Origin: Paludibacteraceae bacterium
Lineage (GTDB): Bacteria; Bacteroidota; Bacteroidia; Bacteroidales; Paludibacteraceae
Direction of reading: 5' to 3'
Length of the DNA stretch: 64,000 nt
Assembly (NCBI GenBank): GCA_024399495.1
Contig: JAKSNY010000013.1
Location: 1 to 64,000, forward strand
This document shows positions 43,601 to 51,446 of the stretch, piece by piece. The notes under the pieces are model-generated. The model ran no database searches, was not told where the DNA came from, and was given only the letters and a program-made list of their open reading frames with translations. The translations under genes were made by a program, and so were the position numbers. Numbering within the stretch: position 1 is the first letter of the stretch; the number at the start of each line of letters is the position of its first letter.

Positions 43601-44373
43601 TTGAACGGCTCTACGGTAGTAGGGAAGTTGTGAGTCTCTGCCTTAAGAGATATTACAGACTCTATGTCCTTTACCTCAAAAAAGTCCGGCTTGTCCCCGC
43701 TTTTAGGGGCAAACTGTTGTATTTTAGGACCTGCATTAAATGCCACATTATCTTTATATGCAGATACAAGTGTATTTGGATTCTCTTGCGATGTCTTTTT
43801 AATAAGTTTGAACAGAGATAGTTCCTTCTCCTTGCCGTCTATTATATATTGTCCGTTGAAAATCTTATGACGGCAGTGCTCTGAGTTAACCTGTGAGAAC
43901 CCGAACACCTCACTGTCTGTAAGCGGTCTGCCAAGTTTCTCTGAAACCTCATTAAGATAGGCAATCTCTTGCTCACTAAGTGCAAGACCCTCCTGCTTGT
44001 TGTACTCCACTATATCCTTAATATAAACTATTGGGTCTGGAGTCTTATCTACATTAAACAATGTGCCGTCAAGTTTGGTGTATTTGCGTTGCAGCATCGG
44101 GTCAAATTCCTTAACCTGACTGCTTGGAATATACTCCTCTATACGCTTAATGCCTTTAAGACCCATATTTTGGGTGATTTCTACGGCATTGGTACTCCAA
44201 GGGGTAATCATCTCACGGCGGGGACCTGTAAAGTCTCCGTCTATGGCGGCACAGCCAAGCGGGGTGGCTCCGTCAAAAAGCCATACAAGTTTTTCTGAAT
44301 CTTGTGCGTCTAATGCACTCTCTGTCTCCACAGCGTAGTAAGTGCCTGCGGAAGTCTTAAAAAATGATATCAT
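40696..44373 (-). CDS. purL: Phosphoribosylformylglycinamidine synthase, single-chain
   Basis: 1225-residue enzyme of purine synthesis that converts FGAR to FGAM with glutamine and ATP. It has the N-terminal linker, the two AIRS-like ATP-binding halves (SLKAETHNFPTTVEPFNGAA, HDHGAGGHLNC) and a C-terminal class I glutaminase domain with the nucleophile in LSLGICNGCQLM and PHLERAIFPWQWG. Full length for the single-chain form. A consensus promoter lies at 44399-44429. Confidence 0.98.
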   Translation of the reverse strand: MISFFKTSAGTYYAVETESALDAQDSEKLVWLFDGATPLGCAAIDGDFTGPRREMITPWSTNAVEITQNMGLKGIKRIEEYIPSSQVKEFDPMLQRKYTKLDGTLFNVDKTPDPIVYIKDIVEYNKQEGLALSEQEIAYLNEVSEKLGRPLTDSEVFGFSQVNSEHCRHKIFNGQYIIDGKEKELSLFKLIKKTSQENPNTLVSAYKDNVAFNAGPKIQQFAPKSGDKPDFFEVKDIESVISLKAETHNFPTTVEPFNGAATGTGGEIRDRLGGGKASLPIAGTAVYMTSYPRNEQRSWEWSIKERKWLYQTPEQILIKASNGASDFGNKFGQPLICGSLLTYEHQENDKTYGYDKVIMLAGGVGFSSKRDALKGEPVPGEKVVVMGGDNYRIGMGGGAVSSVDTGLYAGAIELNAVQRANPEMQKRVSNVIRTLAESDSNPIVSIHDHGAGGHLNCLSELVESTGGKIDMSKLPIGDTTLSDKEIIGNESQERMGMLIDEKNLELVKRIADRERAPMYVVGETTGDMDFVFEKPDGVKPINLKLEMMIGNPPRTVIKDNTVDEKFAEPKTSAAKIEEYLKDVLTTESVACKDWLTNKVDRSVTGKIARQQCQGEIQLPLSDCGVVALDYTGTSGIATSIGHAPIAGLASPENGSVLSIAEALTNIVWAPLKNGLSSVSLSANWMWPCKNPGEDARLYKAVEACSDFACALGINIPTGKDSLSMTQKYGNDKVYAPGTVIISAGAEVSDIKKVVSPVIVKDKKTDIYYIDFSFDSMKLGGSVLYQTLQAVGSKTPAIKNADYFAEAFNTIQDLINKGLILAGHDISAGGIITTLLEMTFANKDGGLKINFSELAEKDLVKILFAENPGVCIQVKDSVKVEKILKNAGIGFAKIGYPTDERTIEITKDKEHLSIDIDAMRDVWYHTSYLLDRRQSGEQCALERFNNYKNQPLNLYIRNSFSGKLAQFGLTRVHGESKAKAAIIREKGTNGEREMAYSLYLAGFDVKDVHMTDLASGRETLEDVNMIVFCGGFSNSDVLGSAKGWAGGFRYNEKAKKALENFYKRPDTLSLGICNGCQLMIELNLVNPEHSKPAKMLHNNSHKFESEFIGVQIPENNSVMFSSLKGSRLGIWVAHGEGKFSLPMGEDKYNIVAKYCYSRYPANPNGSDFDVAGICSADGRHLAMMPHLERAIFPWQWGCYPEGRNDEITPWVEAFVNARKWIENKIS

Positions 44374-44398
44374 TTTACACCAATTTTAATGCAATATG

Positions 44399-44429
44399 CA
44401 AAATTACGGCAAATAGAGTGTATTACAAA
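44399..44429 (-). promoter_or_regulatory. Bacteroidetes-type promoter for purL
   Basis: Read leftwards, TTTG (44429-44426), a 19-bp spacer and TAATTTTG (44406-44399), 25 bp before the ATG. No PurR-like operator or riboswitch was recognised. Confidence 0.6.
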
Positions 44430-44456
44430 AAAAACGTGGATTAACTTATTAACAAT

Positions 44457-44498
44457 TTAAAAAAAACAACACGCCCACTTGGAAGTTGGGGCGTGTTG
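44457..44498 (-). terminator. Intrinsic terminator of the Ig/SusE-like gene
   Basis: A 10-bp GC-rich stem CAACACGCCC/GGGCGTGTTG (44467-44476 with 44489-44498), with extra pairing inside the loop, is followed on the minus strand by a run of U residues (44466-44458). Confidence 0.85.
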
Positions 44499-44572
44499 CA
44501 CAAACAAAACTTAATTACTATTAGAAACAAAAAATATATAATTTAACTAATAGCCAAAGATAAATGTGAGAC

Positions 44573-46141
44573 TTAGTTACAATCATCTGAATCAACACCT
44601 ACTGTGATATCCCTGCCGATGCTATCACCACCAGCCGCTGGTGTGGCTGTAATGGTGTAATCACCTGCAGGTGCCTTGAATTTTATGCTCTCTGCAGTAG
44701 TAGGACCGCTGGTTGTTGTTCCGTCAGCATTTACAAAGTAAGCGTTATCATTGCCAACGGTCTTAGACCAAACCATATCGCCACCACTCCGTGTACTTAG
44801 TGTTATAACCTCGTATGCCTTAGGAGAAGCAGGAGTGACGGTGATGTCAGAGCCTGCAGTTACCGTAATGGCACCAGATGCGTTACTTGTTACATTGCCA
44901 CAAGAGTTGGAAACATAACATTTGTAATATAGTTTACCAATATTATCGGTAGATGGAGTGTAAGTTGCTGTATTAGCACCAGTACCTCCCGTAACATTTT
45001 CGTAAAAACCATCTGCTGACGAACTCTGTTTCCACTGATAAGACAGTGAGGTTCCGCTTGCCGTAACACTCAATGGCTCTGCATCATCTCCCTGTGTATA
45101 TGTTTTAGGAACTGTGCTTGGGTGAGAGGTGATTGTTGGTGGGGTGCAATTATCTTCACATTTTATGTGAATTGTGCTATTGTCATTATAAGATATTGTA
45201 ATATTCTGAACCTTTGTTGTTTGTATCTTTATCTTATCACTTTGATATTGACTAGCTGTTGCACCATTCATTTCCGAATCATCACCATCCCAAGTATATG
45301 ACTTCCAATCCCAAGAACCATTGGTTATTTGGAATTCCAAATCATCACTTGCAGGAACATCATTAAAGGTTTTTGTTCTATTAGTCATGGCACACTCATT
45401 ATTTACCCAATTTTTACCACAGCACCAACTGCCTTTACCACTACCATTTCCGGCAACATGCAAAGGGCTTGGAATTGGATAGGTTACTGAAAGTTTCTTA
45501 TTTGTTTCATCCCAAGTAAAAGTATATGTACCTGTTACATCGGCATTTACCTTTACGTTGCCTTGACCTTGATAGAATCCCCAGTCTGTACAACTGCTTC
45601 TTGTCATTGTTGGAGTATTATTTATTCCAAACCACTCCTTTTTCTTAACTTTAAACTCCTTGTCTCCAGTGAACGAAATATTGACAGAGACAGAACCGTC
45701 TGACTCAAAATAATAATCTTTCCATCCACTTCCAAAGTCACCATATAACGAGCCATAAATAACTTGAACCGTAGGTCCTGACGTAACAATAAAGGTAACA
45801 TCTCCTATTGAACCCAATGAAATTTTACAGTTACCACCTGATGTTGTAAATGACAAATCAGAAACATCTGCGTTTATGGTGCCATTATTACCATACCAAC
45901 TATCATCGCCTGTTCCTATTTGAATCTTAAATTCACAAGTATAGTTTGTTCCAATATTAGTATGCAACACATATGGGTAACTTGTACCCTCAAATTTCTT
46001 ACCAGTTCCCCAATTGTCAAAATTGCCTTTTAAATAGCAATCTGTAGCCATTGCACCTTGGCTTACTACTAACATTGCAAGTATGGCTGTTACCAGCCCT
46101 AACCTGTTTTTTAAACTTTTTAATAAATTTTTTGTTTTCAT
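44573..46141 (-). CDS. Secreted protein with SusE/F-like and Ig-like domains
   Basis: 522 residues with a signal peptide (about 1-32, ending QGAMA). The first half has repeats starting CYLKGNFDNWGTGKKF and PLHVAGNGSGKGSWCCGKNW, resembling the starch-binding modules of outer-membrane SusE/SusF proteins (a glycan-binding pattern). From about 330 there are Ig-like domains (ITSHPSTVPKTYTQGD, SYQWKQSSSADGFYENV) like those of the giant adhesin at 56 kb. No T9SS tail and no lipobox are seen. Probably a surface or secreted glycan-binding protein; the target is unknown. It has a strong terminator and possibly a long leader. Confidence 0.65.
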   Translation of the reverse strand: MKTKNLLKSLKNRLGLVTAILAMLVVSQGAMATDCYLKGNFDNWGTGKKFEGTSYPYVLHTNIGTNYTCEFKIQIGTGDDSWYGNNGTINADVSDLSFTTSGGNCKISLGSIGDVTFIVTSGPTVQVIYGSLYGDFGSGWKDYYFESDGSVSVNISFTGDKEFKVKKKEWFGINNTPTMTRSSCTDWGFYQGQGNVKVNADVTGTYTFTWDETNKKLSVTYPIPSPLHVAGNGSGKGSWCCGKNWVNNECAMTNRTKTFNDVPASDDLEFQITNGSWDWKSYTWDGDDSEMNGATASQYQSDKIKIQTTKVQNITISYNDNSTIHIKCEDNCTPPTITSHPSTVPKTYTQGDDAEPLSVTASGTSLSYQWKQSSSADGFYENVTGGTGANTATYTPSTDNIGKLYYKCYVSNSCGNVTSNASGAITVTAGSDITVTPASPKAYEVITLSTRSGGDMVWSKTVGNDNAYFVNADGTTTSGPTTAESIKFKAPAGDYTITATPAAGGDSIGRDITVGVDSDDCN

Positions 46142-46657
46142 AGGTATTAAAATTTTATAGTTAATGTTTTGTTTTTTTATTGTTTTTAGTTTTATACGGT
46201 TGACAGTGTAAGTACTGACCGTTAGGTAATGAAAAGGGAATATTCTTAATGTTAAATAATGTTAAAAGTTGCTAAAAGACTACAATTTTGTAGCGGAATG
46301 GGCAACAGATATCCATTGTTTTGTTCACAAACGGACATAAAAAAAGCGGGACTGCATTGCTGCCGTTCCACCGTATAAGGCTCTGGTATTGCCCCTTTAT
46401 GAAGAACAAGCAACACCGAGTCCACGCTGAATATGTATTTATGCGTATTCTTATAGAATAGCACATAGTATATACATACCCATCGGACATCTAATGCCGC
46501 ATTGCCTTGTCATAAAGTTTTGAATTTACCAGATTCTATACGGACAAGAACAAAGTGCGTTAAGACGCCTTTAATATGTCATTTGTAGGTCTCAGACCTA
46601 CACCCCTCTAAGCCCACCCATCATCTCCACAAGGAGAAATCAGCGTGGACTACGCCA
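46142..46657 (-). promoter_or_regulatory. Long (~510-nt) structured leader or separate small RNA
   Basis: Between the consensus promoter at 46658-46688 and the gene at 46141 no convincing ORF is found; two overlapping short frames (46252-46490) lack recognisable features. The RNA would contain several hairpins: GTAGGTC/GACCTAC near 46586-46603, TCTCC/GGAGA near 46624-46636, and GGTGTTGC pairing with GCAATACC around 46384-46417. It may be a regulatory leader or a stand-alone RNA. Confidence 0.4.
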
Positions 46658-46688
46658 CAAAGATACACAAATGAAAGCAAAAACCAAA
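46658..46688 (-). promoter_or_regulatory. Bacteroidetes-type promoter
   Basis: Read leftwards, TTTG (46688-46685), a 19-bp spacer and TATCTTTG (46665-46658). The nearest gene in this direction starts about 510 bp away. Confidence 0.6.
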
Positions 46689-46740
46689 AAAATTGCAGAT
46701 TTTTTTGAAATAAAATTGTACGATGGTACTTGGAAACCAC

Positions 46741-46783
46741 AAAAAATCACCACCATCGCCTCCAAATCAGAGGAATGGTGGTG
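46741..46783 (-). terminator. Intrinsic terminator downstream of the kinase-like fragment
   Basis: A stem CACCACCAT/ATGGTGGTG (46748-46756 with 46775-46783), extended by CCTC/GAGG, is followed on the minus strand by a run of six T (46746-46741). Confidence 0.8.
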
Positions 46784-46829
46784 AGAAGAATGTAATCAGT
46801 AACTTAGCGCTATTTATTATAAGTTTACA

Positions 46830-47128
46830 TCAGTGGCTGATGCATAGTGAAACTTCAGCATCAATAACAAAGGTAGTGCCATCTGGTGTTCGTAAAACAT
46901 TTTTAGGACGGATGTCTGATAAAAGGTATATATCTATAACCTTATTGTTGGCAATAGCCCATTGTGCTGCCGCAATATGTTGTTCAAAACGATTTAACCC
47001 TACAAGGACTTCTCGTAGGCTTCGTGCATTTGGTTGTGGTGCTGAATCTCCCATTGATAATCAATAACACGATTGGAGCGTGTACTTATCCACTCCAATG
47101 CTTTTTGCTGATTTTCTTGTGCAGACAT
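46830..47128 (-). pseudogene. Frameshifted fragment of a polyvalent-protein-kinase-like gene
   Basis: Two frames: the first (47128-47000) begins with ATG and reads MSAQENQQKALEWISTRSNR, then VIDYQWEIQHHNQMHEAYEK; the second (to 46830) reads VGLNRFEQHIAAAQWAIANN, then DIRPKNVLRTPDGTTFVIDA. The latter resembles the D-x-x-P-x-N-x-L ... P-D-G-x-x-x-x-I-D core of the kinase-like domain in polyvalent mobile-element proteins. Combined they would give under 100 residues, far shorter than such proteins. A consensus promoter precedes and a terminator follows it, so it may be transcribed. Confidence 0.5.
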
Positions 47129-47147
47129 ACTTGTATATATATTTCTG

Positions 47148-47179
47148 CAAATGTACGCACAAAATTTCAAATCACCAAA
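47148..47179 (-). promoter_or_regulatory. Bacteroidetes-type promoter for the kinase-like fragment
   Basis: Read leftwards, TTTG (47179-47176), a 20-bp spacer and TACATTTG (47155-47148), 19 bp before the ATG at 47128. Confidence 0.65.
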
Positions 47180-47219
47180 TTTTAGCTAAGCACCTTTAGC
47201 AGATTTTTTATTCCCAGCG

Positions 47220-49955
47220 TTATTTCACAGGCAGGGTATAGACCTCTATGGTGTTGCCGGTGCAGATTACCACAGCCTTGCCGTCAAGAGGTTTTAGTGT
47301 GGAGACGGTAAACAGGTCTGATACGGCTGAGCCCTCTGAGTCTATAACGCTCTTGCTTACAGAGCCGTCTTTGCCATGTACATATACCGCTATGCTTTTA
47401 CTGTGAGAGTTATAAACGCCCCATACATTACCCGATGCGTCCATAGCGGAGGCGTTTATGTGTGAATCAGAGAAAATAAGGGTCAAATCTCTATTATAAA
47501 CATCAAAGCCCGATGAGTTGCAGAACAAATAAAGCTCACCCTCACGCATAAAGCGGTGGTTGTTGCCATATTTTTTAAGCAGGGTGGATGTCTCGTTATC
47601 ATTGGTGGATATAAAACAGATTTTGCCATTGCTTAGAGAGGTTACAAACTTCAGTTCAGAAATATCTTTGTAAATATCATTACCGGCAGACTTAACCAGC
47701 CCATCACCACAGCTCATACGGCTCTTACCCTTACGGTCAAGGAAATAAATTTTAGATGCATCTCCAAAAGTTATAAAATCCTTGTTATTTAGGCGGATAT
47801 GCTTAATCTCACCGTCTATGTTGCTAAGGGATTTTGCATTTTTCCATTCTGGCAGTACGGTTCCGTCTTTCTTGGTAATGTGAATCACATTATCCTTAGT
47901 GCCGTAGGCAAACCTGTAGTCCTTATTGTTATCATAATCAAATACAGATAGGGGAGTGCATACCTCTCCCTTAATGTCTTTAGGGAATCCGTAAAGCAGT
48001 TTTCCGTTACGGTCTAAGATGTAAAGCTTGCTCTTGGTAAGGAACGCAATCTGCAGTTTACGGTTCTTTAGCATATCTACAGCCTTAATGCCACCGATAA
48101 TAGGCTCTTTTACAGATACTTTCCACAGTATTTTGCCTTTGGCTGAAATAAGATAGACCTGATTTTTACTGTCTTGTATAAATATCTCATTCTCACCAGT
48201 ATAGTGGTTGGTGAAAATCTGAGGTTTTATAACGGCAGGTGCGTCAAGCGTTACAGAGAATATTTTACCCAAACCTTCTGCCTCCGATACAGACTGCTGA
48301 GGCTCTGCCTCTTTAGATTCCGTCTCCGCCAAGGTCTCTGATTTATCTATGGTTTCCGGCTCCGCTGTAGTAACTGATGGGGCGGTTTCTGTGCTATCGG
48401 GTGTGAAATCCACAGGGGTGTATTCAGCCACCACATCGCCGGGCTTGCCTGAATACTGAATAAAGAAATGCTGGTAATCCATATTGGCATTCTCATTCTC
48501 ACTTTGCAGTCCTATACAGTCAAACGATGTCCACAAATCCTTGTTTTCCGTTATTCTGTCAGCAAAATCACTCTTGAAGAACTTGTGAGTATTACGCACA
48601 ATGTACGGAATGTCAATATATACGGAGCGGTTAGATGTGCTAAGCAGTGTGCGGTCTGCACTACGGAACACAGGAGAGCATTTAAGAGTCTGGGTCTTGT
48701 GGTTTCTGGTTGCAATATAAGAGGCAAAAGATGCCGTAGGGGCAATAATAAGGTTTCCGCCTGCTATGCACATGTACTCATCGGGTAGGGTGAAATAATC
48801 ACCAAAAACATTGCCTGCAAAACCGTTCACGCCCAAGTTAAACACCTCAATGCCATTGTTCTTGCTGGTGCCGGAAGGATTCAGTTCCAATGTAATACGC
48901 CTCAGGGCTGTTTGTGCGTCATCGCTGTTCCACAGTTTAACTATAACAAAATTATCCAATGGTGAACGCCCAAATGCAATCTCCCCACCAAAATACTCCT
49001 GGAAGAATGTTATAGGAGACTCACCCGATGTTGTCTCAAGTTCATCTTCCACATCGTAGGCATTAGGGAACATAACCACACGGTAGTCCTCTAAATTGGT
49101 TATGGCAAAATGGCGGAAAAACCAAGTGTTGTATGGCATAGCCTCCGATAGTGTGTTTTGATTTGTGTTTTGCCCTGTAAATGCCTGAACCACACCTGAT
49201 TTGCCATTGCTGTACGCAAATCCGTTAATCTCTATGCGGTCCTCAGAAAAATCAATATCGTAGCCGCACCAGTCATCGTATTGGTCGCTCACATCAAAAA
49301 CACGGTTCATCTCATCAAGCAGAATGTTTTTAAGCACATTCCGGCAACGCTTGCCGTTTATAAAAATGTTAGCCTCCTGCTTATCACCCGATGACAACCT
49401 TATTTTACGGAAAACATTATCGTCCATAATAGGGGAGTGATGTGCATCTATGCAATGTTTTGCATCCTCAATCAGTTCCTCAGACGATGACGCTATAAAG
49501 AACTCATTGTAGTAGGTGGTGTGGTACTCTGCACTTATATAAGTGTTAATAAACTTTTCTGCCTCTTCCCAATCACTCTTGGACAGTACTGTCGTAAGCA
49601 TTGAGCGTAAGCCCCCATCGGGCGATGCGTAGAAAGCAATAGCCACAGGTCTGCTTGATATTATGTTATTTATTTGAGGCTCAGTCTCTTTTAGCGAGTC
49701 AAGGGCATATATTATTCTGTGTGTCTTGTTTACGGTGTTAAGCACAGTCATATTGAGCCAATAGTTGTTATTATAGAGCAGGCTCTCCTGAAAAATCTTA
49801 ATGCTGCTCAGCCCTAAAATGGCACAAGGCTCACCCGGAACAGACTCATACAAATCACGTTTTGCTGATACGGAGTCCTTCCTCATCTCTATGTATCCCC
49901 ACACAGATAACCCGATGATGATGATACAAATCGCTGATATTATAATTTTCTTCAT
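47220..49955 (-). CDS. Large DUF3352-like protein with C-terminal beta-propeller
   Basis: 911 residues from the ATG at 49955; the longer frame reads through the 7-bp array. An N-terminal membrane anchor (KKIIISAICIIIIGLSVWGY) is followed by a region like DUF3352 (VPGEPCAILGLSSIKIFQES, and EEAEKFINTYISAEYHTTYY). After an acidic P/T/E/S-rich linker (about 520-565) come repeated propeller blades (NQVYLISAKGKILWKVSVKE, then SKLYILDRNGKLLYGFPKDI). Role unknown; it is conserved in Bacteroidetes. It lies downstream of the PagL-like gene with only the heptamer array between. Confidence 0.65.
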   Translation of the reverse strand: MKKIIISAICIIIIGLSVWGYIEMRKDSVSAKRDLYESVPGEPCAILGLSSIKIFQESLLYNNNYWLNMTVLNTVNKTHRIIYALDSLKETEPQINNIISSRPVAIAFYASPDGGLRSMLTTVLSKSDWEEAEKFINTYISAEYHTTYYNEFFIASSSEELIEDAKHCIDAHHSPIMDDNVFRKIRLSSGDKQEANIFINGKRCRNVLKNILLDEMNRVFDVSDQYDDWCGYDIDFSEDRIEINGFAYSNGKSGVVQAFTGQNTNQNTLSEAMPYNTWFFRHFAITNLEDYRVVMFPNAYDVEDELETTSGESPITFFQEYFGGEIAFGRSPLDNFVIVKLWNSDDAQTALRRITLELNPSGTSKNNGIEVFNLGVNGFAGNVFGDYFTLPDEYMCIAGGNLIIAPTASFASYIATRNHKTQTLKCSPVFRSADRTLLSTSNRSVYIDIPYIVRNTHKFFKSDFADRITENKDLWTSFDCIGLQSENENANMDYQHFFIQYSGKPGDVVAEYTPVDFTPDSTETAPSVTTAEPETIDKSETLAETESKEAEPQQSVSEAEGLGKIFSVTLDAPAVIKPQIFTNHYTGENEIFIQDSKNQVYLISAKGKILWKVSVKEPIIGGIKAVDMLKNRKLQIAFLTKSKLYILDRNGKLLYGFPKDIKGEVCTPLSVFDYDNNKDYRFAYGTKDNVIHITKKDGTVLPEWKNAKSLSNIDGEIKHIRLNNKDFITFGDASKIYFLDRKGKSRMSCGDGLVKSAGNDIYKDISELKFVTSLSNGKICFISTNDNETSTLLKKYGNNHRFMREGELYLFCNSSGFDVYNRDLTLIFSDSHINASAMDASGNVWGVYNSHSKSIAVYVHGKDGSVSKSVIDSEGSAVSDLFTVSTLKPLDGKAVVICTGNTIEVYTLPVK

Positions 49956-50024
49956 CAGTTGACAGTTGACAGTTGACAGTTGACAGTGTGATAATTGTCC
50001 ACTGTCCACTATCCACTGTCCACT
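49956..50024. repeat. Two 7-bp tandem arrays filling the junction before a start codon
   Basis: Plus-strand units CAGTTGA x4 (49956-49983) directly abut the ATG of the propeller protein (49955-49953). After a short break ATTGTCC, ACTGTCC, ACTATCC, ACTGTCC follow (49994-50021). The second set is roughly the reverse complement of the first, so the RNA could fold on itself. The arrays take up nearly the whole 72-bp gap between the two genes. Confidence 0.8.
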
Positions 50025-50027
50025 AAA

Positions 50028-51362
50028 TTAAAACCAAGTTCCAATACCAAACTCCACAAACTCAACTTTCTGCAAGTGCGTCTTAAACGCTATCTGAGCA
50101 AGTAAGTGTTTGGTTATATAGTATTTACACGATAGGCGGAAATAGTTCCAGCCGTCCTGCTTGTCAATATCGTAAGCATAAAACATACCACGTTTAAGAC
50201 TTGTTCCGTTATTAGCGGCGTTAAGAGCATCTTTGAACGGTTCCATATTCTTAACAGGGTCATACAGATATACTCCAAAACCAAAACCTATCATAAGTTT
50301 GCCTATCATAAGCTCATTGGTTATGTTAAGACCTACACGGAACTTATTAAGGAACTTGTCTTCTGTGGTGAATGTCTTGCCAAAGTGTGTGTTGCCGTCA
50401 TAACTTTTCCACTTGCCATCTGCCCCCTGAACAGCAGTTGTGGTAAACGCACCATCGTAGAACATATCCACACCTATACCTATCCTGTGCTGACGGCATG
50501 TGCGGTAAAAAGCCTCAAAGTTCAGCGATGCACAGCCCCAATATTTTGTATCCTTATAATATAGTGTCTTTGCACCTCCGCTGGCTATAATCTCTCCGTA
50601 CCAACGCTTTAGTTTTGTAGTATCTCTCTTAACCTCAATGGGTTTGTCATACTTACGTATAACGGGGTGGTATTTTAAGCCCACTTTACCGTCAAATATG
50701 TTAAGCCCTGAATTAGGTTGGAAAAGAGAGCCGCTGGAGCAGTGGTTGTAATCCACGCCAAGTGTTATATCCACCTGCTTGTGAACGTGAAAATCCACAT
50801 TTACACCTGCCTGCAGATTAAATGTAAGAGGACCACCTATAATAAAGTTGTTAGTGGAAGGTTGCATGGAATCATGCTTGCGAGCCTCTTCCAAATCACA
50901 AGGTTTGGTGCAGAACCCGAAACCGCCGCCTATCATAAAGTTAAAGTCTGCCACACGTGAGCGAACCATAGGTATATTTATGTAGGTGTAAGGGATAATC
51001 ATTTGCCCTAACACTTTTGGGTTGCTAAGGTCTATAACCTGCAATGCCAAGCCAATGGTGGGGCGGTTAAAGTCCAAGTGCCACTGACGTGAGCCGTCTG
51101 TATGCCACTCAAATGCAATCTGACCGCCAAGTGAAGGCCCTTTTACCGCAGGGCTGACTATATTCTTATCATGTGGGTATATGTAGCCGCCAACAAATTC
51201 TGCCTTAATAGAATATGGAACAAGGGTCAAGGGACAAGGGTCAAGGGCGGATTTTGCTTCCGTCATCTCGACCGGAGCGGAGCGAAGTGGAGAGATCTTC
51301 CCCCCTACAATCCAAATAATTGTAAATAAAATTATTCTATTTATCCACTCTCTTTTTGTCAT
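50028..51362 (-). CDS. PagL-like acyloxyacyl hydrolase / lipid A deacylase
   Basis: 444 residues. The PagL-type site is visible as His207-x-Ser209 in YNHCSSGSLFQPNSGLN; PagL has Glu where this reads Asn in the last position, as in many Bacteroidetes members. Sequence is beta-barrel-like, with the opening KAEFVGGYIYPHDKNIVS and glycine-aromatic strands, and a Phe C-terminus (FGIGTWF) suited to outer-membrane insertion. It would remove an acyl chain from lipid A. Between the signal peptide and the mature barrel lies a strange ~27-residue stretch (about 23-49) encoded by a REP-like sequence and a 7-bp array. Confidence 0.72.
   Translation of the reverse strand: MTKREWINRIILFTIIWIVGGKISPLRSAPVEMTEAKSALDPCPLTLVPYSIKAEFVGGYIYPHDKNIVSPAVKGPSLGGQIAFEWHTDGSRQWHLDFNRPTIGLALQVIDLSNPKVLGQMIIPYTYINIPMVRSRVADFNFMIGGGFGFCTKPCDLEEARKHDSMQPSTNNFIIGGPLTFNLQAGVNVDFHVHKQVDITLGVDYNHCSSGSLFQPNSGLNIFDGKVGLKYHPVIRKYDKPIEVKRDTTKLKRWYGEIIASGGAKTLYYKDTKYWGCASLNFEAFYRTCRQHRIGIGVDMFYDGAFTTTAVQGADGKWKSYDGNTHFGKTFTTEDKFLNKFRVGLNITNELMIGKLMIGFGFGVYLYDPVKNMEPFKDALNAANNGTSLKRGMFYAYDIDKQDGWNYFRLSCKYYITKHLLAQIAFKTHLQKVEFVEFGIGTWF
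51221..51248. repeat. 7-bp tandem array inside the N-terminal coding region of the PagL-like gene
   Basis: Plus-strand units CAAGGGT, CAAGGGA, CAAGGGT, CAAGGGC; coding strand CCTTG-containing units give Leu-Asp-Pro-Cys-Pro-Leu-Thr-Leu-Val-Pro. A change of one unit would shift the frame. Confidence 0.8.
51262..51300. repeat. REP-like element inside the PagL-like gene
   Basis: The segment GTCATCTCGACCGGAGCGGA followed by GCGAAGTGGAGAGATC has inverted ends (ATCTCGA and GAGAGAT) and resembles interspersed intergenic repeats of Bacteroidetes. Here it is translated as SPLRSAPVEMTEA. Confidence 0.5.
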
Positions 51363-51386
51363 TGCGGTTAAAATTCCATATCTTTG
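51355..51386 (+). promoter_or_regulatory. Bacteroidetes-type promoter for the gldFG fusion
   Basis: TTTG (51355-51358), a 20-bp spacer and TATCTTTG (51379-51386). The -33 box overlaps the first codons of the divergent PagL-like gene, whose own possible -7 box (TAAATTTG, 51421-51428, minus strand) lies in the gldFG leader, so the two promoters face across each other. Confidence 0.65.
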
Positions 51387-51446
51387 CAGACGGTTGGAAC
51401 AGATGTTTGGTTTCAGCCCACAAATTTATAAAAAATATCGGTAAAA

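Noticed and set aside
46252-46490. Two overlapping 70-72 residue ORFs
   Set aside because: Neither has recognisable features and both lie in the structured region downstream of a promoter; an RNA function fits better, though a small gene cannot be excluded.
46723-47067. 114-residue plus-strand ORF
   Set aside because: It is antisense to the kinase-like fragment and reads through its terminator hairpin.
39544-50024. Tandem arrays as CRISPR
   Set aside because: Units are 7 bp without spacers and no cas genes are in the window.
50718-50960. 80-residue plus-strand ORF in the PagL-like gene
   Set aside because: Opposite strand of a conserved barrel-coding region, no ribosome-binding site or features.
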